NCBI RefSeq assembly: GCF_004804275.1
Contig: NZ_STGI01000002.1
Location: 62,001 to 126,000, forward strand
DNA length: 64,000 nucleotides
Direction: 5' to 3'
From: Herbaspirillum sp. ST 5-3
GTDB taxonomy: Bacteria; Pseudomonadota; Gammaproteobacteria; Burkholderiales; Burkholderiaceae_D
The translations under genes were made by a program, and so were the position numbers. Of this stretch, positions 25,142-34,143 are shown piece by piece. The notes below the pieces were generated by a model. The model was not told where the DNA came from. It saw only the letters and a program-made list of their open reading frames with translations, and ran no database searches. Positions within the stretch are counted from its first letter, which is position 1, and every line of letters starts with the position of its first letter.

Positions 25142-25861
25142 ATGGAGAGACTTATCAACACCAACAGACTTCAACCGCCCCCCGCAGTACTTCTCGCGCT
25201 TGAACCGCTGCGCGCAATATCCGATTACGTTGCCGGCGTGGTTGGCCCCATCGACCCTTTGCCACTCGGTGATGGCCATCCGGTAATCGTGTTTCCCGGC
25301 CTTGCCGCCAGTGGCGCAGCGACTGCCGACCTGCGTGGCCGTCTACAGCAGTTGGGCTACGAAATTTATGATTGGGAGCAGGGCATCAACAGCTGGCCGA
25401 ATACCGACTTTGACCAGTGGCTGTCGCTCCTGGGCGAGCACTTGAATCGGATACATGCGCGCCATCGCTGTTCCGTGTCACTGATCGGCTGGAGCCTCGG
25501 CGGGATTTACGCCCGCGAGCTCGCCAAGAAATATCCAGCGCTGGTGCGGCAGGTTGTTACGCTTGCGACGCCATTCCCGGACAAACCCGAGTCGACGCAT
25601 GCAGGGTGGTTTTTAACCGTGTTAAACGGAGGCGCTTCCCCGGTGGCTGATGCATTGCTGGAGCGCTTGAGAGTCGCCCCGCCGGTACCCTCTGCGTCGA
25701 TTTACTCGGACTCTGATGGCGTTGTGGCTTGGCAGGGTTGTCTGGGAACGGAATCGCCGCTACACCGCAACATCGAGGTCAGCGGAGTCAGCCACATGGG
25801 CATGGTCCACCACCCCGACGTGCTGCGCGCCGTGGCTGAGCTTCTTGTGCAGCCGTGCTGA
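25142..25861 (+). CDS. Alpha/beta hydrolase (lipase/esterase-like)
   Basis: 239 residues. VIVFPGLAASGAAT gives the oxyanion-hole region and LIGWSLGGIYARELA holds the nucleophile elbow G-W-S-L-G. IYSDSDGVVAW carries the Asp and VSGVSHMGMVHHP the His, so the triad is complete. No signal peptide is present, which suggests a cytoplasmic enzyme. GWSLGG esterases of this kind act on acyl esters, possibly PHA-related given the phasin-like neighbour, but that link is only positional. Confidence 0.8.
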   Translation: MERLINTNRLQPPPAVLLALEPLRAISDYVAGVVGPIDPLPLGDGHPVIVFPGLAASGAATADLRGRLQQLGYEIYDWEQGINSWPNTDFDQWLSLLGEHLNRIHARHRCSVSLIGWSLGGIYARELAKKYPALVRQVVTLATPFPDKPESTHAGWFLTVLNGGASPVADALLERLRVAPPVPSASIYSDSDGVVAWQGCLGTESPLHRNIEVSGVSHMGMVHHPDVLRAVAELLVQPC

Positions 25862-25927
25862 AAACTTGCGCTTGCGATCCCCGAGGGAACTGGCCGCTTG
25901 CCGGCCGCAATCGAACCCTCAAGCTTG

Positions 25928-26443
25928 TTATCCAATTTGATCGTTTGCAGAACGATGCCGCCGCCAAAGTCGGAAGGTCAGAAATCCGACAAGGAACATA
26001 TTGCCTGCCAGGACAAGGCCGTTGATCATTGACGGCCGGTGCAACAGGTGGAGGAATTCGAACGGGATGTAAATCCCGCCCGAAAGAGTTCCGAGCCATT
26101 CGCCCCAGGCGTAATCATTCCAGAGCCCGTAGCTTTCCAGCAGCCTCACCGCGATGTAAGCCGACGCCAGAAGAAAGAGTGAGTGCAGATCGGCGCCAGG
26201 CAGGAGGTTCGCGTAATGCAGGAGCACCGACGGATAATGGGCTGCTGGATTCAAGTGAAAGCGCCCGATGAGTTCCATCGCGAGGTGCCGCACATCATGA
26301 TGCACAAGGTCCAGAACACCAATGACGGCCGCGAAAGCCGCCAGGCCCTTGATGGCCTCAAAGGCAGCGATTGCGCGCAGAGTGCGCCGCATGGCGACTC
26401 GATGTGATGGCGCAGCGAAGCGAGTGGACTTGGGATCAATCAT
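25928..26443 (-). CDS. DUF2127 membrane protein
   Basis: 171 residues. After a basic start come four hydrophobic segments: LRAIAAFEAIKGLAAFAAVI, a central LHSLFLLASAYIAVRLLESY, LSGGIYIPFEFLHLLH and INGLVLAGNMFLVGFLTFRL. LRAIAAFEAIKG and YIPFEFLHLLHRPS are typical of DUF2127 proteins, whose function is unknown. It is convergent with the hydrolase gene. Confidence 0.82.
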   Translation of the reverse strand: MIDPKSTRFAAPSHRVAMRRTLRAIAAFEAIKGLAAFAAVIGVLDLVHHDVRHLAMELIGRFHLNPAAHYPSVLLHYANLLPGADLHSLFLLASAYIAVRLLESYGLWNDYAWGEWLGTLSGGIYIPFEFLHLLHRPSMINGLVLAGNMFLVGFLTFRLWRRHRSANDQIG

Positions 26444-26905
26444 GTCGGGAGGAATCCATCCATGCGGAGAACCTTCGGGACTGGCCTGGTGCTCAGCTTA
26501 CCTTACTGCGACGACAAAGAAGGCTGACATCCAGCAAGAGCCGGCCAGAAGCGGACCGACATTTTGATAGGCGCTTTTCGTCATCGCACAGATGCAAGGC
26601 GAGGCGCAAGTCAGCGCGGCAACAGTGAAGCGCGTGCGGCCGCCACAATCTCTCGGCGCAAGGAATCGATCATCCCTGACGCCGCACGAGCATGCTGCCA
26701 GTGAAGCGGTACGTCCAGCGAAGTGGCCAGCACCGATTCGACGAAAGACCCCTTTCAGAGGTATCAAGGAACGTTCAAAAGTACTGCGCGCTCGCCCGGG
26801 CGCGCACTGCAGGACTGACACGTCCGACGTGAGCAGCCTCTCTGCCCACAGTATGGACGCTCGCGCCTCGGCTGATTTGTAGGTGTGCAAAGCCGTCACG
26901 GGCTT
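26444..26905. other. Intergenic region upstream of the MocR promoter
   Basis: About 460 bp with no supported gene. Open frames on both strands (for example 26592-26882) are Arg/Ser/Pro-rich with no recognisable motif or good ribosome-binding site. Confidence 0.35.
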
Positions 26906-26918
26906 TATAATACTAGTA
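26906..26918 (+). promoter_or_regulatory. MocR gene -10 box overlapping a TACTAGTA palindrome
   Basis: TATAAT at 26906-26911 is a consensus -10, and the palindrome TACTAGTA (26911-26918) shares its last T. No canonical -35 is seen at normal spacing. The same TACTAGTAC string occurs at 35315-35323 before the operon of the facing aminotransferase gene, suggesting a common site for the regulator encoded at 26991-28355. Confidence 0.6.
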
Positions 26919-26990
26919 CACTCTCGCTGGAGCGTACCGCGAGTCTCGACAAGCTACGAACAAGAATTCCGAAGGGTAGAAATCCGTTCC

Positions 26991-28355
26991 ATGAAAAAGA
27001 AATGGCAGCCATCAGTCCGGGCCAGCGGCGGACCGAAATATATCGCCTTGGTCGACGCACTGGAAGCCGGCATCGAAAAGGGTGAGTTGCGTACCGGCGA
27101 CCGGCTTCCGTCCCATCGTGAACTGGGGGATATGTTCGGGGTAACGATTGCCACGGTCACCAAGGCGATGACCGAGGCGGCCCGGCGCGGTATTATCGAG
27201 GCGCGCGTCGGAAGCGGCACCTTCATACGGGAACGCAACGTCGAAGTCCCTGTGCCCGATGTCATCGACTTATCGATCAATACCCTTCCGCCCGACATCG
27301 TGGCGGATCTGCTCGCCGAAACGGTAGCGCAGGTACCATCCGAGCGACTGTCGCGCGATCTCTTCAACTACTCGTCCTACGCAATCTCGAGTCACCACCG
27401 GCAACTGGCAGCTGCATGGATCTCGCAATTCTGCACCAGAGTCCGGCCAGAAAACCTGCTGACTACAAATGGCGTACACCAGGGATTGCTGGCGGCATTC
27501 GGCGTTCTCCTCAAGGCTGGGGAGCCCGCGATTTGCGAGCCGCTTACATACACCGGCATCAAGCGCATTGCCGAGTACCGTGGAGTGAAGTTGATCGGCG
27601 CCAAGTGCGACGAGGAAGGGCTCACGCCCGACAGCGTCGAGGCCCAGTTGCGGCAGTCCAAGGCAAAAGTCGTCATCATCACGACGACCACGCAAAACCC
27701 GACGACAGCAACGCTCAGCGAAAAGCGCCGGCAGGCATTGGCGGAAGTGTGCCGAAAAAACGATGCCTGGATTATCGAGGACGGCGTCAACATCCCGCTC
27801 GCAAATGATCGGACGCCTTCGATTGCGGATCTCGCTCCGGATCGGACGATTCATCTGACCGGTTTTTCCAAATGCGTCGCGTCAGGATTCCGCCTTGGAT
27901 ATGCCGTTCTTCCTGAGCAGATTTTCAATGCATTTCATGATGCACTCGTCAGCACGCAATGGACCGGGCCCGGTTTTTATTCGGAACTGGCAGCGACCAT
28001 GCTGGCGAATGGCATGATGGAGCAATGTATCGCGCGCCATCGGGAAGAAGCGGCTGCGCGGTTCGGGTTGGCACAACGGGTGCTTGGAGGGGTTCGCCAC
28101 AGCGCGCTACTCAGTTATCACGCCTGGGTATCTGTGCCGGCAGGATGGTCGGCCGAAGAATTTGCGGCGCAGGCATCACAAATGGGCGTGCGCATTTCGC
28201 CGGCATCGCACTTTGCGATTTCTCTTGCCGACTTGCCCGCGGCATACCGCATTAGCCTGGGGGCATGCGCGAATCGCTCCATGCTGGAGGACGCGCTGAA
28301 CCGACTCGCAGCAATCGGTAGCGCGCCTTCGCTCGCGTATGGTACTGTGATCTAG
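26991..28355 (+). CDS. MocR-type regulator (GntR-like DNA-binding domain plus aminotransferase-like domain)
   Basis: 454 residues from the ATG at 26991. Residues 15-80 form a winged-helix GntR domain (LVDALEAGIEKGELRTGDRL, GVTIATVTKAMTEA, RRGIIEARVGSGTFI). The rest is a fold-type I aminotransferase domain with the PLP-lysine motif FSKCVASGFRLGY and the segments TTTTQNPTTATLS and WIIEDGVNIP. MocR proteins sense PLP-bound ligands and usually control a neighbouring catabolic operon. Here the operon at 28394-35262 converges on it. The promoter carries a palindrome also found upstream of that operon, so self-regulation and control of the operon are likely. Confidence 0.9.
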   Translation: MKKKWQPSVRASGGPKYIALVDALEAGIEKGELRTGDRLPSHRELGDMFGVTIATVTKAMTEAARRGIIEARVGSGTFIRERNVEVPVPDVIDLSINTLPPDIVADLLAETVAQVPSERLSRDLFNYSSYAISSHHRQLAAAWISQFCTRVRPENLLTTNGVHQGLLAAFGVLLKAGEPAICEPLTYTGIKRIAEYRGVKLIGAKCDEEGLTPDSVEAQLRQSKAKVVIITTTTQNPTTATLSEKRRQALAEVCRKNDAWIIEDGVNIPLANDRTPSIADLAPDRTIHLTGFSKCVASGFRLGYAVLPEQIFNAFHDALVSTQWTGPGFYSELAATMLANGMMEQCIARHREEAAARFGLAQRVLGGVRHSALLSYHAWVSVPAGWSAEEFAAQASQMGVRISPASHFAISLADLPAAYRISLGACANRSMLEDALNRLAAIGSAPSLAYGTVI

Positions 28356-28384
28356 CCCGGACCAGTGCTGCTCCGGTCCGGGCT
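28354..28384. terminator. Hairpin between convergent MocR and binding-protein genes
   Basis: A perfect 10-bp stem, AGCCCGGACC / GGTCCGGGCT, with an 11-nt loop. It begins within the MocR stop codon and ends 9 bp before the facing gene's stop. It is positioned as a bidirectional terminator but lacks a long T-run. Confidence 0.7.
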
Positions 28385-28393
28385 GTCACAAGC

Positions 28394-29593
28394 TCATTTC
28401 AGCGGACAGGTATTTTCGCTCAGCGGTTGGTATGCCTGCTCGCCAGGAATCACTTGCTTGATCTTGATGATATCCCAGTCTCCCTTCGATTCTGACGGCT
28501 TCTTCGCTTCGGCCAGGTACATGTCGTGCACCATGCGACCGTTCGCGCGGATCTTGCCGCCTTTGGCGAAGAAATCGTTGATTTCGGTCGACTTCAACTT
28601 CTTCATTACCGTATCGGCGTTGTCGGTACCGGTGGCCTGAATCGCCTTGAGGTAGTTCATTGTCGCAGAGTAGGCGCCGGCCTGAATCATGGTCGGCATG
28701 AACTTGTTCTCGGCATAGAAACGCTTGGACCAGGCGCGGGTTTCATCGTTGTAATCCCAGTAGAAGCCCGTGGTGAACAACAGGCCCTGCGCAATCGGCA
28801 GCCCCAGTCCCTTGATATCGGCATCGAACACCAGCAGGGTTGCCAGTTTCTGTCCGGCTTTGGTCAGGCCGAATTCGGCCGCCTGGCGCACCGAGTTCTG
28901 CATGTCCTTGCCGGAGTTGGCCAGGCCGACGACCTTCGCTTTCGATGCCTGGGCTTGCACGAGATAGGAGGAGAAGTCCGAATCGCTCAGCGGGTGACGG
29001 CTTTTTCCCACCACCTTTCCGCCCAGTTCCTGAACCACCCTTGCGGTATCCGCTTCAAGAGAATGTCCGAAAGCATAGTCTGCCGTGATGAAGTACCAGC
29101 TGTCGCCGCCGTCTTTGGTAATGGCACGGCCGGTGCCGGTCGCCAACGCGTAGGTGTCATACACATAGTGGATGCCGTACGGAGAGCATTCCTTGTTGGT
29201 GAGCGCGGTTGTCGCCGATCCGGTGAAGATCATGATGCGTTTCTTCTCTGCTCCCAGCCTCTGCATGGCGATTGCGGCGGCGGAGTCGGTCGATTCGAGG
29301 ATCATGTCGACCTTGTCGCGATCGATCCATTCGCGTGCCTTGGACATGGCGATGTCGACCTTGTTCTGGTAGTCGGCGGAGAAGACGTTGATCGGCTTCC
29401 CGTTGACCTTGCCGCCAAAATCCTTGACCGCCATTTCCACGGCCTTCACGGCGCCCGGCCCGCCATTGGTGGAGTACACGCCGGTCTTGTCGACGATGAC
29501 GCCGATATTCACCACGTCATCGGAGACTTGCGCCAATGCGTATGCCGGCAGGGCCGATGCGGCTACGATGCTTGCAGCTAGAAAGTGTTTCAT
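28394..29593 (-). CDS. ABC-type periplasmic substrate-binding protein (branched-chain amino acid-binding family)
   Basis: 399 residues from the ATG at 29593, which has a perfect GGAGGTAAG ribosome-binding site; a longer frame upstream is spurious. A signal peptide (FLAASIVAASALPAYALAQ) precedes VVNIGVIVDKTGVYSTNGGP, the usual start of Peripla_BP_6 proteins. YFITADYAFGHSLEADTARV and VVGLANSGKDMQNSVRQAAE continue the fold. No permease or ATPase gene accompanies it, so it must share a transporter encoded elsewhere. It is the last gene of the Hyu operon, so it probably binds the operon's substrate. Confidence 0.9.
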   Translation of the reverse strand: MKHFLAASIVAASALPAYALAQVSDDVVNIGVIVDKTGVYSTNGGPGAVKAVEMAVKDFGGKVNGKPINVFSADYQNKVDIAMSKAREWIDRDKVDMILESTDSAAAIAMQRLGAEKKRIMIFTGSATTALTNKECSPYGIHYVYDTYALATGTGRAITKDGGDSWYFITADYAFGHSLEADTARVVQELGGKVVGKSRHPLSDSDFSSYLVQAQASKAKVVGLANSGKDMQNSVRQAAEFGLTKAGQKLATLLVFDADIKGLGLPIAQGLLFTTGFYWDYNDETRAWSKRFYAENKFMPTMIQAGAYSATMNYLKAIQATGTDNADTVMKKLKSTEINDFFAKGGKIRANGRMVHDMYLAEAKKPSESKGDWDIIKIKQVIPGEQAYQPLSENTCPLK

Positions 29594-29672
29594 TGTCTTA
29601 CCTCCATGGTTATCTTTGTCGGTGACGCGCACATCGGAGATGTGCAGTTTTACTCCTGTACAGCAAGAGACT

Positions 29673-30383
29673 TCAGTGGTGTGTTTGCGTGCGGGTATCC
29701 CGGAATCGCTGAATCGCATCGATGACCGCACTGTTGCTCGTCACGACGGGAACGCCGAATGCTTCGGCAAGCGCTCTTCGCGCCTCGTACGCCCGGAAGT
29801 TCGTGCATGACACGAAAATGCCGTCGAAGCTCTTTCCGGCCAGCCGCTCGCGAGCGAAGGCGACGATCTCTTCCGGCGTCGGATCGGCAAGCGCCACGTT
29901 GTCCTCGATGCCCATGCCATACGCGCAAACGATTTCGCGACCGTCCGCCACCGCCGAGGCCACCGATTGGGTAAGATCCTCGTTGTACGGCGTGATCACT
30001 GCCAGGCGACGTGCGCCTTGCCTTTCAAGCGCCTCCGCCACAGCGGAAATGACGCCCAGGCCCGGGCAGCCTGCGCGTTCACCGAGTTCCCGGCATACCT
30101 TGGCGTCATAGTCGAGACCGAAAAGCGAGCCGGCAGAGGTGCAGCCGAAGACAAGCAAATCCGGATTCAGCGTGCCGAGATCGCCGGCTGCTTGCGGCGC
30201 GAACTGTTCGATCATGCGACGTTCCGCGTCGCGCGTGCATTCAACCAGATACATGCGGTCCGCATGCACGGTGAAGTCGCGTTTCGGAAGTGCTGCGTGC
30301 AGGTCGTTCTCCATCACAGTGTTTGACGAAGGGACGAGCAGGGCTACGCGCAGTGGGACATGTGAGTCCTTTTTTCCATTCAT
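29673..30383 (-). CDS. Maleate isomerase/Asp-Glu racemase superfamily protein
   Basis: 236 residues. VALLVPSSNTVMENDL, LLVFGCTSAGSLFG and GIFVSCTNFRAYE are the three landmark motifs. The two cysteines (GCTSAG and SCTN) are the catalytic pair of maleate cis-trans isomerases and related racemases and decarboxylases. EDNVALADPTPEEIV also fits maleate isomerases. Chemistry is expected to be cysteine-based proton or double-bond rearrangement of a small dicarboxylate or amino-acid derivative. It lies between HyuB (35 bp upstream) and the binding-protein gene (79 bp downstream). The exact substrate is not readable. Confidence 0.85.
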   Translation of the reverse strand: MNGKKDSHVPLRVALLVPSSNTVMENDLHAALPKRDFTVHADRMYLVECTRDAERRMIEQFAPQAAGDLGTLNPDLLVFGCTSAGSLFGLDYDAKVCRELGERAGCPGLGVISAVAEALERQGARRLAVITPYNEDLTQSVASAVADGREIVCAYGMGIEDNVALADPTPEEIVAFARERLAGKSFDGIFVSCTNFRAYEARRALAEAFGVPVVTSNSAVIDAIQRFRDTRTQTHH

Positions 30384-30418
30384 TCTTCAGTCTCCTTTTG
30401 TAAAAGCCGACTCTCGTG

Positions 30419-32053
30419 TCATTGCTTCCGGTTTTCGGGCGGCGTACCCCATCCGCCGCCGCCGGCTGTGGTCATTTCCAGCAAATCTCCCTTCGCAAGG
30501 ATATGCGGCCCGCTCTTGGCCGAGAGTTCACGCGTGCCGTTGCGAGATATGAGCCTGAATGAGGCGAGGCCGCCAGGTTCTCCGCCAGAGACGCCGCACG
30601 CCGCCGACTTCGTGCGTTCGCCGAGCACGGATGCCTCCACGCCGTCGATCAGAGTGGTGAAGGTCTTGCGCACGCCTGCGCCGCCGCGATGCAAGCCGTT
30701 GCCGGCGCTTTCGCGAACGATCTCGTAGTTCAGATAGCGGACGGGCAGCGCCGCTTCGATGCCCTCGATCGGCAGGTTCATGGTATTGCCCATGTGTACC
30801 CGCAATCCGCTCGGGCCGCTGCCCTGCGCGGTCGCGCCCATGCCGCCGCCTATCGTCTCGTAATGCACGAAGGCGCGTTTGCGCATCGGATCAAAGCCGC
30901 CGAAGGTGTACACGCACGCCGAGCCATAGCTGCCGGCTGATACCCTTTCCGGATAGGCCTTCGCCAGCGCACCCATGAGGATGTCGACGATCCGGTTCGC
31001 GGTCTCGGTATTGGCCGCCACCACTGGCGCGGGGTAGGTCGCATGCACGACCGTGCCTTCCGGCGCGATGATTTCGATTCCCGCATAGACGCCGGAATTC
31101 GGCGCGATATCGCCGCCGACGAAACTCAGCACGGTGTAATACACGGCGGCGGATGTGATCGGGATCGGCGCGTTGATCGGCCCGCGCACGCAGGGCGACG
31201 ATCCGGTGAAGTCGAAAGACATCGTTGAACCCACCTTGCGTATGCGTACCTTGACCAGCGGCGCCGCGTCGTCGTCGATGCCGTCGCCATCGAGCGTCTC
31301 TTCATTGGAGACATCTGCATCGGGTAGCGCGAGCAGGCGGCCATCGACCAGCCTGCGGCTGTAGGTCTGAGTGTCCGCCATCACTCCGGTAACAACGCCT
31401 GCGCCATAGCGGCCGCACAACTCCAGCATGCGCTCGGTCGCGCGCGCATGGCCTGCCAGGGCGGCATGGAAGTCTCCCTTTCGGTCGGCGGGCACGCGCA
31501 CGTTAGCGAGGATCAGACGAAGCACATCTTCGCGCAGGACGCCGCCTTCGATGATCTTGATCGGAGGAATGCGCAAGCCCTCCTTGATGATTTCGTCACA
31601 GACGCTGGAACTGCCGGCTGCAATGCCGCCAATGTCGGGCCAGTGGATGCGGCTCAATACAAATGCAATCAATGTCTCATCGGCAAAAACAGGCGTTAGC
31701 AAGGACATATCCGGCAGGTGCGTGCCCCCCTCGTAAGGGTCGTTGAGCAGTACCGCATCCTTCTCTCGCCAAGTCTCGCGCGGGAATGCCTTGAGCGCGG
31801 ACACGGCGGTAAACCGGGCGGCACCCAGATGTACCGGAATGTCGACGCCTTGCGCGATGACGTTGCAATCGCGGTCCAGGACGGCACAGGACAGGTCCGC
31901 GGAAAGACTGAGCAGCGGCGAGAACGAAGTGCGCATGATCACGCTCTTCATCTCCGCACAGATGGCGTAAAGCGTGCTCTTGACGACCTCGAAGGTCACC
32001 GGATCGTTATCCAGCACGTTTATCGACGCGATGCGATGTTCTGTTGCGTTCAT
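30419..32053 (-). CDS. hyuB: Hydantoinase B/oxoprolinase family protein (HyuB)
   Basis: 544 residues from the ATG at 32053; the frame extends upstream inside hyuA, but that part is antisense-like. DPVTFEVVKSTLYAICAEMK, ADLSCAVLDRDCNVIAQG, NDPYEGGTHLPDM, SFDFTGSS and the YETIGGGMGA segment are standard for N-methylhydantoinase B and acetone carboxylase alpha subunits. It overlaps the hyuA stop by 4 bp (ATGA). HyuA and HyuB act together in ATP-dependent opening of hydantoin- or oxoproline-like rings; acetone-carboxylase-type carboxylation is less likely because no third subunit is present. Confidence 0.9.
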   Translation of the reverse strand: MNATEHRIASINVLDNDPVTFEVVKSTLYAICAEMKSVIMRTSFSPLLSLSADLSCAVLDRDCNVIAQGVDIPVHLGAARFTAVSALKAFPRETWREKDAVLLNDPYEGGTHLPDMSLLTPVFADETLIAFVLSRIHWPDIGGIAAGSSSVCDEIIKEGLRIPPIKIIEGGVLREDVLRLILANVRVPADRKGDFHAALAGHARATERMLELCGRYGAGVVTGVMADTQTYSRRLVDGRLLALPDADVSNEETLDGDGIDDDAAPLVKVRIRKVGSTMSFDFTGSSPCVRGPINAPIPITSAAVYYTVLSFVGGDIAPNSGVYAGIEIIAPEGTVVHATYPAPVVAANTETANRIVDILMGALAKAYPERVSAGSYGSACVYTFGGFDPMRKRAFVHYETIGGGMGATAQGSGPSGLRVHMGNTMNLPIEGIEAALPVRYLNYEIVRESAGNGLHRGGAGVRKTFTTLIDGVEASVLGERTKSAACGVSGGEPGGLASFRLISRNGTRELSAKSGPHILAKGDLLEMTTAGGGGWGTPPENRKQ

Positions 32054-34134
32054 TTGCCACTCTCCATGATCTGGAACGCGACGCTGCCGTCGGCGCTGAT
32101 TTTTGCTTGCTGGTTGGCACGCACCCATACGGTCGAGCCGGAGTGCTCGATCAGCAGCGGCCCTGCAAGATCGGCGCCGATGCAGTCGGCGGTGCGGTAG
32201 ACCGGCAAGGCTTCTTCGCCGCCGTCGGCGCGCAGGAAGCGCTGCGTGCGGTAGGCCCTTGCCGTCGCTGCGGCACCGCGTTCTGCAGAAAAGATGCGTG
32301 CCGTCGAGCCGCCCATGGGAAGCGATGTCACCAGACGAAGATTGACCAGCTGCACTGTGGACTCGGCGAGATCGAAGCCGAATTCCGACATGTACATCTC
32401 GCGGAATCGCCGCTCGATCTCCTCGGCGGACGGCATCGACGTGCCGTAGCTGCCAAGCGGCACGCGCAATTCGAATAGTTGACCGGCAAACCGCAGGTCG
32501 GCGAAACGCTCGAAGCTCGCCGGACTGGCACTGCGCGGCTCCTTCGCGAGCAAGGAATCCGCCTTGTCTTTCAGGCGCGCGAAGGCCTGCTCGAGCAACT
32601 CGGCGCGCAGTTCCCGGGTTGCACAAAGCAAGGTCTGGGACAGGTCGTGGCGAACTTCGCCGAGCACGGCACCGAGTGCCGAAAACATCCCGGGAAGCGG
32701 CGGAATCACCACTTCCTTCGCACCGGCCTCGGCTCCGACCCAGGCGGCGTGCAGAGGGCCGGCGCCACCGGAAGCCAGGATCGAAAACTCGCGCGGATCG
32801 AGGCCGCGCCGCACGGTGGCCAGGCGGACCATCTCGGTCATGCTTGCCACTGCCAGTTCCAGGATGGAGTGCGCCGCACGCGCGACGGACCAGCCCATCG
32901 GCCTGGCGATATGCGTCTCGATCGCCGCGACCGCAAGCTCGCGCGAAAAGGCGACGCCGCTGCCTTCAAAGGTTTCCTGACTGAGTGTGCCGATGACGGC
33001 GTGGGCGTCCGTTACAGTTGGCAGTTTCCCGCCACGCGAGTAGCAAGCCGGCCCCGGATTGGCGCCGGCGCTCTCCGGACCGACTTTCAGGACGCCGCCG
33101 CCGTCGATCCAGGCGATGCTGCCGCCACCGGCCCCGATTTCGATGATGTCGAGCACCGCGCTGCGAATCGGATAGCCGCCAACGTTCCTGCCGTTGACCA
33201 GCTGATCGGCGAGGAACTCGTCGGTGACCTTTGGCTTGAAGTCCTGGATGACACCGGCCTTTGCGGTGGTGCCGCCCATATCGAAGGCAATCGCATTTTT
33301 GCGGCCGGTGGCGCGGGCATACGCGGCGGTGGCGATCATGCCCGCGGCCGGGCCGGACTCGATAAGATGCGCCGGGTAGCGTGCGGCATTTTCCGGCGAG
33401 GTCAGGCCGCCGTTGGATTTGACGATCATCAGATCCTGCACGCCCATGGCCCGCGCCTTCTCGGCAATGCCGCGAATGTACCGGCCGACAGCCGCGCCGA
33501 TATAGGCATTCACAACTGTCGTGCTGGTTCGCTCGTACTCGCGGAATTCGGGACAGACGTCGCTGGAAACGGTCACGAATGCCTCCGGCAGGGCTTTCTC
33601 GATCGCCTGCCGCATCTGCTGCTCGTGGGCTGGATTTGCATAGGAGTGCAGGAATGCGACGGCGACGGAATCGACCCCCGCCGCGCGAAGCTTGTCGATG
33701 ACGGCAGCTTCGTCGGTCAGCGGAGTGACGACGGCGCCCTCGGCATCCATGCGCTCGTTGACGCCGATGCGCCGCTCGACCGGGACCAGCGCCTCCGAGA
33801 CATGAACCGACAGGTCATAAAGCGTAGGGCGGTTCTGGCGGCGCAGCTCGATGACGTCGGTGAACCCAGCCGTCGCCAGCAGACCGACCTTGGCTCCCTT
33901 GCGCTCGATCAGCGTGTTGGTCCCCACAGTCGTTCCGTGGCATACGAGTGCGCCGCGCACGTCGAGATGATCGGCGACCCTCTGCAATGCGGCAATCACC
34001 GCATCGCCCGGATTGGATGGCGTCGAGGGTAGCTTGAACGCCATAAGAACGCTGCTGCCGTCGGCATCGAGCACCACGGCATCGGTAAACGTGCCGCCCA
34101 CATCGATGCCGATTAGCATTCTATTCACTGTCAT
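32050..34134 (-). CDS. hyuA: Hydantoinase A/oxoprolinase family protein (HyuA)
   Basis: 694 residues. The N-terminal ASKHA-like phosphate motif IGIDVGGTFTDAVVLDADG and VCHGTTVGTNTLIERKGAKV begin the Hydant_A_N domain. IAFDMGGTTAKAGVI and IEIGAGGGSIAWID are the second and third nucleotide-binding segments. LASGGAGPLHAA is conserved in the C-terminal half. It binds ATP and partners with HyuB. Its start is 9 bp after the aminotransferase stop and its end overlaps hyuB, so the three genes are tightly cotranscribed. Substrate specificity (hydantoin, 5-oxoproline or similar) cannot be decided. Confidence 0.92.
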   Translation of the reverse strand: MTVNRMLIGIDVGGTFTDAVVLDADGSSVLMAFKLPSTPSNPGDAVIAALQRVADHLDVRGALVCHGTTVGTNTLIERKGAKVGLLATAGFTDVIELRRQNRPTLYDLSVHVSEALVPVERRIGVNERMDAEGAVVTPLTDEAAVIDKLRAAGVDSVAVAFLHSYANPAHEQQMRQAIEKALPEAFVTVSSDVCPEFREYERTSTTVVNAYIGAAVGRYIRGIAEKARAMGVQDLMIVKSNGGLTSPENAARYPAHLIESGPAAGMIATAAYARATGRKNAIAFDMGGTTAKAGVIQDFKPKVTDEFLADQLVNGRNVGGYPIRSAVLDIIEIGAGGGSIAWIDGGGVLKVGPESAGANPGPACYSRGGKLPTVTDAHAVIGTLSQETFEGSGVAFSRELAVAAIETHIARPMGWSVARAAHSILELAVASMTEMVRLATVRRGLDPREFSILASGGAGPLHAAWVGAEAGAKEVVIPPLPGMFSALGAVLGEVRHDLSQTLLCATRELRAELLEQAFARLKDKADSLLAKEPRSASPASFERFADLRFAGQLFELRVPLGSYGTSMPSAEEIERRFREMYMSEFGFDLAESTVQLVNLRLVTSLPMGGSTARIFSAERGAAATARAYRTQRFLRADGGEEALPVYRTADCIGADLAGPLLIEHSGSTVWVRANQQAKISADGSVAFQIMESGK

Positions 34135-34143
34135 TGAGTCCTC